Positions 57,735-64,000 of a DNA stretch of 64,000 nt are shown one piece after another. The first letter of the stretch is position 1. The number at the start of each line of letters is the position of its first letter. The notes beneath the pieces were generated by a model. The model was not told the origin of the DNA, did not search any database, and was given only the letters and a program-made list of their open reading frames with translations. The translations under genes and the position numbers were made by a program. Source of the stretch: Eublepharis macularius (lineage: Eukaryota > Chordata > Lepidosauria > Squamata > Eublepharidae); NCBI RefSeq assembly GCF_028583425.1, contig NC_072801.1:65797766-65861765 (forward strand), written 5' to 3'.

Positions 57735-57900
57735 GGTAAATTGTATAAAGTTGTTTTAATGTTATTTGTATACTGTTTTATCTATTGTTAACTGTTATTT
57801 CTGTAAATTGAAATGTTGTACTCTGCCCTGAGCCTGCCTGGTGGGGAGGGTGGACTAAAAATCTAATATAAATAAATACGAATATGAATTTGAATACGAA
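57735..57900 (+). repeat. CR1/L2-like LINE 3' end
   Basis: TTGTACTCTGCCCTGAGCC, TGGGGAGGGTGGACTAAAAA and TCTAATATAAATAAATACG, then a short GAATAC/GAATAT tail. Confidence 0.6.
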
Positions 57901-58019
57901 TATGAATAAAAAGAACAAGAGACCTCCCCCCAACCCCGTAACTGTTTGTTTAAACCTAGTGCTGATGGTTCTTGCCAGGCTTAAGGAGCAATGACTTGCT
58001 TTAACTTGTTTTCATTGCT

Positions 58020-58132
58020 TTATTGGCTTGGCTTGTTTTTATTTACTTGCTGGTATTGTTTTATTGCTTCAGTTGTGAGCTGCCTCAGGCAGGTTTTGGA
58101 AAGGCAGATTCCCCAAATAAAGAAATAATAAC
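58020..58132 (+). repeat. CR1/L2-like LINE 3' end
   Basis: TGAGCTGCCTCAGGCAGG, TTTTGGAAAGGCAGATTCCC and CAAATAAAGAAATAATAA. Confidence 0.5.
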
Positions 58133-58184
58133 ATCAAAATAGTCAATTTTGTTAGCATGGTTGTTGCACAAATGGGGATGATTA

Positions 58185-58425
58185 CTTTTTATTTTATTTC
58201 ATTTATGTCTCACCTTTTTTCCCAGTAGGGAGGGACCCAAAGTGGTTTACATGGTTTCTCTCTCCTCCAATTAATCTCACAACAACCCTGTGAGGTAGGT
58301 TAGGCTGAGAGTGTGTGACTGGCCCAAAGTTACCCAGAGAACTTCCATGGCAGAGCAAGGATTCAAAGCTGAATCTCTTGATCCTAGTTCAGCACTCTTG
58401 CCACTGCACAATGCTGACTCAGGGG
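58185..58425 (-). repeat. tRNA-derived SINE, minus strand
   Basis: TTTATGTCTCACCTTTTTTC, AACAACCCTGTGAGGTAGGT and the reversed head CAGCACTCTTGCCACTGCAC. Confidence 0.75.
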
Positions 58426-58427
58426 AT

Positions 58428-58590
58428 GTAGAATGGTATAGTATAGCCCAATCTCATCACATCTCGGAAGCTGGAACTTGGCTTGGGAACCACCAAGAAA
58501 GACTGCAGAGGAAGGCAGTGGTAAACCACCTATGTGTCTGGGCTGCCATAAGTCTGTTGGGTGTTGGCAATGCACACAGGCATACATCGC
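58428..58590 (+). repeat. 5S-rRNA-derived SINE, shortened
   Basis: TATAGCCCAATCTCATCACA, TCTCGGAAGCTGGAACTTGG, GGCAGTGGTAAACCACC and GCCATAAGTCTG. The 5S-like part lacks several bases compared with the copy at 55816. Confidence 0.75.
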
Positions 58591-59398
58591 ACAAACATTC
58601 CCCAAGGTTTTGTTCTGGTTTGTAAAATGCACACTGGAATATTGATTCATTATTGAACATATTATTGAATGCCCTTACTTCTATTTAGAATGATTACTGC
58701 ATTTTGTAGTTGGTATTTTGTTGTAGTATATGGCTAAATGGATTAAATGAGAGATTGCTTGATATTGTCTAGATATAGAACAACCGGGTCTAAAGCCTTT
58801 CATTTGTTCAAGCCTGAATACATGAGAGAGAATAAAGGGAAAGAAAACATGACACCCCAAAAGGGGCAGTTCATACAGAACATGTACAGTATGGAAAGCT
58901 GACATTCTATGTTAACTTGTGGACCAGCTGCCAGATGTCTTAGTCGTTTAAGAATAGAAAAATCTCTTTACTGGATCAGATCAAAGTTCCATCTACAAAA
59001 ATACTAAGGTTCCAAAAGAGTCTGATGCAAATAAAGTCACAAGATGGCAGCTCAGCCCCAATTGATGTGTCCAAGAGTTCATATTCAAAGAAATGCATCT
59101 TCTGACTCCTTCAGTCAATCGACTCTCTTCTACATATTCTCTTGCAATACCCGTATGTGTTTCAGCTTAGGCTAAAATGCTTTGATAAATGACATTTATC
59201 AAAATGACATTTATCTAGTGACATTATAGCAAAAGGTTCAATTTCTCTTAGAAGATTCTTTCTGATTCCAAACTTACTTATTTTGTTCCTTGATTTCTAG
59301 AGGGGGCAGAGAGGTGCTGAAGGGAGGTGTTTTTAGACAAGGGTTTTATTTAAGTTCAGTTTTATTGTTCAAGACTCTGGCCTAAGAATAGGAGGATG

Positions 59399-59453
59399 AA
59401 AGAAAAGAACAGAAAAGAAAAGAAAAGAAAAGAAAAGAAAAGAAAAGAAAAGG
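59399..59453. repeat. (GAAAA)n microsatellite
   Basis: About ten tandem GAAAA units lie upstream of the OR at 59629. Confidence 0.92.
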
Positions 59454-59602
59454 AAGGCAGGCATTTTTGGAGCATACATTTGACATTCCTAGACATTATG
59501 ACTCCATCCATCATACATGCCTGTGTCTGATCCCTATGAAAGCAAGCCTTCACTAGCCCCGTCTACATCCTTTGACTTACTTAATATGCTTTTATGCCTT
59601 GT

Positions 59603-59604
59603 AG
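59603..59604 (+). promoter_or_regulatory. Splice acceptor of the OR at 59629
   Basis: GCTTTTATGCCTTGTAG is followed by exactly 24 nt (ending GAGCAGAGAA) and then the ATG. Confidence 0.7.
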
Positions 59605-59628
59605 GTAAACTCCGCACTGAGCAGAGAA

Positions 59629-60594
59629 ATGGCGAATAGCACGACAGTGTCAGAATTCATCCTCATGCGACTTTCTCATCTCCCAGCCATCCGTTTCTTC
59701 TTGTTTGCTGTATTTTTGCTTCTCTATTTAATTACTTTGGTAGGAAATGGTACCATCCTTCTTGCCATTGGAGCTGACTCTCACTTGCACAATCCCATGT
59801 ATTTCTTCCTCACCAACCTGTCCCTCTTGGACATCTTCTGTCCTACAGCTACGGTGCCCAAGATGCTGGAGAGCCTCTTGTTAGAAAACAAAAACCTTTC
59901 TTTTGCCAGCTGTGTGCTGCAGCTCTACATCCTAGTAGCTTTGACAGGGACAGAGGTCTTCCTCTTGGCTGCCATGGCATATGACCGCTACGTGGCCATA
60001 AGCAACCCCTTGCGATATACACTTATCATGAGCAAGAAGCTCTGCCTTCAGATGGTGGCTGGAACATGGGTCACTGGGTTCCTCAACTCCTTGCTACACA
60101 TGGTGTTGACCTTCATCCTACCTTACTGCAAATCCAATGCAGTCAATCAGTACCATTGTGACATCCCACCTGTGCTGGCTCTGTCCTGTGATTCGACCTA
60201 CTTGGCTGAGATGGTTGTCCTTATTTTGGGGGGCATTTTTGGTGTGGGGGCTTTCCTGGTCACCTTGGTCTCCTACGTCTATATCATCTCCACCATACTG
60301 AGGATCCGCTCTACGGAGGGGAAACGCAAAGCCTTCTCTACCTGTGCATCTCACCTCATGGCGGTGTGCCTCTTCTATGGGACCACCATCTTCACCTACA
60401 TACGGCCTTCTTCCAGCTACCACCAGGACCAAGATAGGCTGGTGGTGACCATCTTATATGGGGTGATTACCCCCATGTTGAACCCCTTGATCTACAGCCT
60501 TAGGAACAAAGAGGTGAAGGGGGCATTGAGGAGGGTAATAGCTGAAGGTGCAAAGTGTAGTTTCGAGAAAGCTAGATGGCACTGGAGTAAATAA
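59629..60594 (+). CDS. Olfactory receptor, OR5V1-like, intact (3rd of three)
   Basis: The receptor has 321 residues, with start MANSTTVSEF (NST glycosylation). It has GNGTILLAIGAD, LHNPMYFFLTNLSLLDIFCP (Asn in place of the usual Thr), a TM3 region SFASCVLQLY that keeps the Cys, MAYDRYVAISNPLRY (Ser replaces the usual Cys of AIC), CKSNAVNQYHCDIPPVLALS, SYVYIISTIL, KAFSTCASHL and NPLIYSLRNKEV. It is more diverged than the first two. Downstream sequence (ACTAAAGTGATGCACTGAAG, CTGAGCCAAGGAAAG) matches that of the OR at 47701. All reading-frame hallmarks are intact, so it is probably functional. Confidence 0.95.
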   Translation: MANSTTVSEFILMRLSHLPAIRFFLFAVFLLLYLITLVGNGTILLAIGADSHLHNPMYFFLTNLSLLDIFCPTATVPKMLESLLLENKNLSFASCVLQLYILVALTGTEVFLLAAMAYDRYVAISNPLRYTLIMSKKLCLQMVAGTWVTGFLNSLLHMVLTFILPYCKSNAVNQYHCDIPPVLALSCDSTYLAEMVVLILGGIFGVGAFLVTLVSYVYIISTILRIRSTEGKRKAFSTCASHLMAVCLFYGTTIFTYIRPSSSYHQDQDRLVVTILYGVITPMLNPLIYSLRNKEVKGALRRVIAEGAKCSFEKARWHWSK

Positions 60595-62004
60595 CACTAA
60601 AGTGATGCACTGAAGTAGTCAGATCCTGAGCCAAGGAAAGAAGAATCCTGCAATCTCCATAAATTATTATTTATTGTTTTCTTTTCTCATAGGAACTCAA
60701 GGTAGATTACAAAAGTTTGAAGACCAACAATACCATAGGATAATAAATAATGTAAACAGCAATACCGACTAAATATGTTCATTCAAGAGATGGCTGGGGG
60801 GGTGGGGGTGGGCACAGAAACTTTGGAAATAATCTTCCTTTATTGTCTGTTTGAATGCAAAATAAATTTTAGATGTTCATTGATGTAAGACTGTTTTAAT
60901 GTTGTCCTCTTTTGCAGCTTTTTGTAAGGATTAGAGAGCTAAATAAAAAACAAAGTTTCTGTCATCTGTTGGCATAAGGAAATGGCTGCTGGTAATATAT
61001 GAAGTGTTCCAAAAGGGCCTTGGAAGGAAGGACTAATAACCCGAAAGAAAGTATTCTTTATTTGACAGAGGGAAGTATTATGACAAATGTTTGCAGAGGA
61101 ATTATAATGTGCCTTTACAGGGCTGGCCCAAGGGTTTTTGGCACCTTAAGTGAACTATGCCTCTGCCCTCCCTCCAGTCAGTATTGAGTAAAATAAGAAG
61201 TGAACTTTTACTTATATGTGCTTAGCATTCAAAATGGACAATATAAAAATTTAAAATAGATATTTTATTGATTTTTAGGGTCAGCCACCCAATTTCTGAC
61301 TGTGAAAGAGAAGGCATCAGCTTTGCACCTTTGCCCTTCTCACCATTAGTAGGAATATCCGTCCCCCAGGGTCCAACTCAGGGGACAGTGGGGTGGTGGC
61401 GGCGGCGGTTGGGGTGGCATTGTCTGCTTATTTTTCATGTGTGTGCTCCAGAGTGCTCCTGCATCGTACTGGGAATGACACTAAATTTGGGGCCAATTTT
61501 TACCAAATCAGCCCATGGCATGAGCCAGCACTTCTGCATTATGCCAGGAATGACATCATTCCCAGCATGATGCAAGAGCGCTCTAGAATGCGTGGGAGCT
61601 CGCTTCTCCCTTCACTGCCTCATTCTCATGCCTCCCCACCCTGTCAGCCAGGTGAAAAGTGGTGTGGAGGAGGTGGGGGATTCCTTGACCCCACTGGGGG
61701 ACTGGCAGCCCTACCGTCCTGACTCCATGCTAGTCTAGGCTCCCTTGGCCTTGGAACTGAGAGGAGAATGCGTGAGGAGGTCACTTCCTGGTGCCTGTCA
61801 TTGGGCATTGTTGGCTATTCCCTCTCCCCTATCAGGCCAGGCAATTAGCTGATCCTGACTCATCTGCTACTCCCTGTCCTGTTGATCAGCTGGAAGGTGG
61901 GCAAGACATAATGAGATTGGGTCTGTCCACATGGACCTGGAAAGCACCATGGATTTTGCCATGGAGAATACTTGGTTGCTGCTGAGGGAATATGATGACA
62001 ATCC
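60595..62004. other. Intergenic between two convergent ORs
   Basis: A LINE-like 3' end may lie near 60658-60860. A CAGGGCTGG end (61118) marks the edge of an uncertain transposon. A repeat with GAATGACATCATTCCCAGCA lies near 61550. Confidence 0.45.
61118..61720. mobile_element. Possible hAT-like element or composite of GC-rich repeat
   Basis: CAGGGCTGGCCCAAGGG at 61118 resembles a CAGGG-type hAT end. The far part ends CTGGCAGCCCTAC near 61716, like the 'GGGTTGCCAAC' elements, so two elements may be joined. No clear target duplication was seen. Confidence 0.3.
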
Positions 62005-62952
62005 TTATTTCATGCCTAAATTATGCAGCAAAAGTTTCTTGAAGGCCCCTTGGACTTCTTGGTTCCGCAGGCTGTAGATGATAGGATTAAACAGCGGAGT
62101 GATGACTGTGTACAAAAGGGATATCGCTTTCTGGAAAGCTGGCGACTGGTTTTTGGTTGGTACCACATACATGATAACAATGGTTCCATAATACAAGCTC
62201 ACCACCACAAGGTGTGACGCGCATGTCGAGAAGGCCTTTTGCCTCCCTGAGGAGGAGGCGATTCTCAAAATGGCTGCCAGGATGTACACGTATGAGACGA
62301 CGATGAGCACAAATGGTCCCAAGGTCACGATGGAGCAGGAGACGAGGACTGTCCTCTCTGCCAGGATACTTTTCTTGCAGGAGAGTTTTGTGAGCTGGTT
62401 CATGTCACAAATAAAATGGTCAATTTCGTTGGGGCCACAGAAATGTAATTTCGACACCATTCCAACCACCAAGGAAGAGACAGAAAGGCCAATAAGCCAG
62501 GAGGCCGTGACTAGCTGGAGACAAACTTTGAAGTTCATAATGACCTGGTAGCTGAGCGGTTTGCATATGGCTAGGTAGCGGTCAAGCGCCATGATTGCAA
62601 GAAGGAAACATTCAATGCAAGCCAAGCTGCTGTACAATAATAATTGCGTGATGCAGCCACCGAGGGAAATTGTCCTACTTTTTGACAGGCAATCAGACAA
62701 CAGCCTGGGAGTGATAACTGAGCTATAGAGAGTTTCCAAGACAGAGAGGTTGGCTAGGAAGAAGTACATGGGGGTGTGAAGGTGGCGATCGGCCGCTACT
62801 AGAGTCACAATGAGAAGGTTGCCAGCTACTGTTGCAATGTAGACCACTAAAAACAGCAGAAATAGCAGAAGCTGAAACTGGTGCAGACTTTGGAATCCCA
62901 GAAAGATGAACGTTGTGATGGATGTCTCATTGGTCCATTGTACGTAATCCAT
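62005..62952 (-). CDS. Olfactory receptor, OR6/OR11-like, intact, minus strand
   Basis: The receptor has 315 residues on the minus strand (ATG at 62952). It starts MDYVQWTNETSITTF with NET glycosylation. LHTPMYFFLANLSVLETLY (TM2), GGCITQLLLYSS (TM3 Cys), MALDRYLAICKPLSYQ (Leu for the usual Tyr of MAYDRY), HFCGPNEIDHFICD (loop 2, close to the HFCGPN type of OR6 and OR11), KAFSTCASHL and NPIIYSLRNQEV are present. Upstream on the minus strand, CTGCCCATTTCAG is an acceptor 7 nt before the ATG. It is convergent with the OR5V1-like array and belongs to another subfamily. Confidence 0.95.
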   Translation of the reverse strand: MDYVQWTNETSITTFIFLGFQSLHQFQLLLFLLFLVVYIATVAGNLLIVTLVAADRHLHTPMYFFLANLSVLETLYSSVITPRLLSDCLSKSRTISLGGCITQLLLYSSLACIECFLLAIMALDRYLAICKPLSYQVIMNFKVCLQLVTASWLIGLSVSSLVVGMVSKLHFCGPNEIDHFICDMNQLTKLSCKKSILAERTVLVSCSIVTLGPFVLIVVSYVYILAAILRIASSSGRQKAFSTCASHLVVVSLYYGTIVIMYVVPTKNQSPAFQKAISLLYTVITPLFNPIIYSLRNQEVQGAFKKLLLHNLGMK

Positions 62953-62966
62953 GGGCTTTCTGAAAT

Positions 62967-62992
62967 GGGCAGGAAGGAAGGAAGGAAGGAAG
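62967..62992. repeat. (GGAA)n microsatellite
   Basis: GGAAGGAAGGAAGGAAGGAA-type run just upstream of the OR at 62952 (minus strand). It also forms the polypyrimidine tract of that OR's acceptor. Confidence 0.9.
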
Positions 62993-62999
62993 GGGAAAG

Positions 63000-63740
63000 A
63001 AAGTCAGATTCAACTAGGAACAGTGTAAACTACTCAATAAGTCATACATGGAAAGTGCGTATCTATTATGGCATTGCCTGAACTAAATATAAATAACAAT
63101 AACATAATAACATGATACGAAAGATAAATAACAACAACATAATAATATGTGTGTTCAATAAACATTGTGATTCAGTTTAACTCAATTATGATTTTCATTA
63201 CTCGTACCAAGAACTTATTTTCAGGGTAGTCCTAAGCAAAGTTACAGCCTTCTAAGTACACTGAACTCAATGGGTTTGGAAGGATGTAACTCCGCTTAGG
63301 ATTGCATTGTTAAAGACAGAGTGCTGGCTCTGGGATTTTGGAGGACCATGAGCTAAGCAACCTTAGCAGGCCTTCTTAACCTGGGAGAGAGACGGGCATG
63401 AAAAACGTGACTTCTGTCCTGTTGCTCTTAATCTTTTTGAATGGAATGCAAGGATGGCTGCATTGATGGGTCCACTGCAGGGGAGCCAATCGTTGGGACC
63501 TGGCAAATACCCAGCCTTGCCATCTGCTGGACTCAGCCCTACAAAGAATCATATAGCTAATTCCACCACTGCAGGGGAGCTTCACACTTGTATTTTCAAA
63601 AAGCAAGTTCCTTGTCACATTACATGTCAGTTTTGAAATTGCAATATAGGACTGTGAGTGCAAGGGCAGGGCAGGGCGTGTCTACTATTCAAATTAAAAG
63701 AGCCAAGTATTTAACCTTGCGTTAAAGTAAGACTTCATCA
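63000..63740. other. Intergenic, nothing recognised
   Basis: AT-rich sequence with no gene and no clear repeat. Confidence 0.45.
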
Positions 63741-63782
63741 TGACACTGATAAATATATATATATATATCACCTTATATCTCA

Positions 63783-64000
63783 CCAGTGGCACCTTAGAGA
63801 CCAACAAGATTAACAGGGTGTAAACATTCAAGAATCAGAGCTCCCTTCTTCAGACCTGAGTAGGAATGGAGATCCCTGAACCTTTATGTTCCAGGGATAT
63901 AAAGGCTCAGGATCTACATTCCTACTCATATCTGAAGAAGGGAACTCTTGACACTTGTAAACTTACACTCTGAAAATCTAGTTGGTCTCTAAGGCGCCAC
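63783..64000. repeat. Foldback copy of the 'GTTGGTCTCTAAGGTGCCAC' repeat, cut by the window edge
   Basis: CCAGTGGCACCTTAGAGACC, AACAAGATTAACAGGG and GAGCTCCCTTCTTCAGACC form the left arm. The reverse (TCTGAAGAAGGGAACTC, AAATCTAGTTGGTCTCTAAG) forms the right arm. The second arm reaches the window end. Confidence 0.75.

Noticed and set aside
60118-60432. Reverse-strand ORFs inside the OR genes (also at 37654 and 48190)
   Set aside because: They mirror the conserved OR coding sequence and recur only because the ORs are duplicated.

Overview
The window is vertebrate nuclear DNA, most likely from a squamate reptile (a lizard; a gecko is possible). The genes are intron-split and widely spaced. The repeats fit squamates: a SINE with an ACCTTT tail like the Sauria SINEs, SINEs with a 5S-rRNA-like head, tRNA-headed SINEs, 5'-truncated L1 LINEs with long target duplications, and many palindromic non-autonomous DNA transposons. 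No prokaryotic, phage or retroviral gene was recognised.

Layout. (1) 1-6383: the last four coding exons of MAPK7 (ERK5) on the + strand. The N-terminal exons lie outside the window; a possible long 3' UTR runs to about 8.3 kb. (2) 16177-25266: a complete six-exon TRIM-type gene on the + strand (RING, degenerate B-box, coiled coil, PRY-SPRY; 487 residues). It has the 96-bp and 23-bp exons typical of the family. (3) 28.7-63 kb: an olfactory receptor (OR) cluster. It holds one OR10-like gene (28767-29711), three OR5V1-like genes in tandem on the + strand (37108-38034, 47701-48660, 59629-60594), one OR6/OR11-like gene on the - strand (62005-62952), and two decayed OR relics (about 31975 and 41690).

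The three OR5V1-like genes sit in duplicated units. Each unit has an upstream block of about 0.5 kb with an EBF/Olf1-like site and a probable first exon with a splice donor, then an intron of 2.2, 3.1 or 5.0 kb, then a coding exon whose acceptor lies exactly 24 nt before the ATG. The unit sequences differ by later insertions (L1, SINE, palindromic elements), so one copy often shows the empty site of another.

Much of the remaining DNA is repeat. Several palindromic families have clear target duplications: a CAGGGCTTTTTTT family with perfect 8-bp duplications (hAT-like), a 202-bp GAGCCAAGCTAC family with 3-bp TNA duplications (Harbinger-like), a GAGTCTCTCTAC family (TTA), and a 448-bp ACTTCCTTCA element with a 6-bp duplication. 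No clearly new biological system was found. The best leads are the modular OR units, the palindromic transposon families, and a TRIM gene with an open in-frame intron and a crippled B-box.
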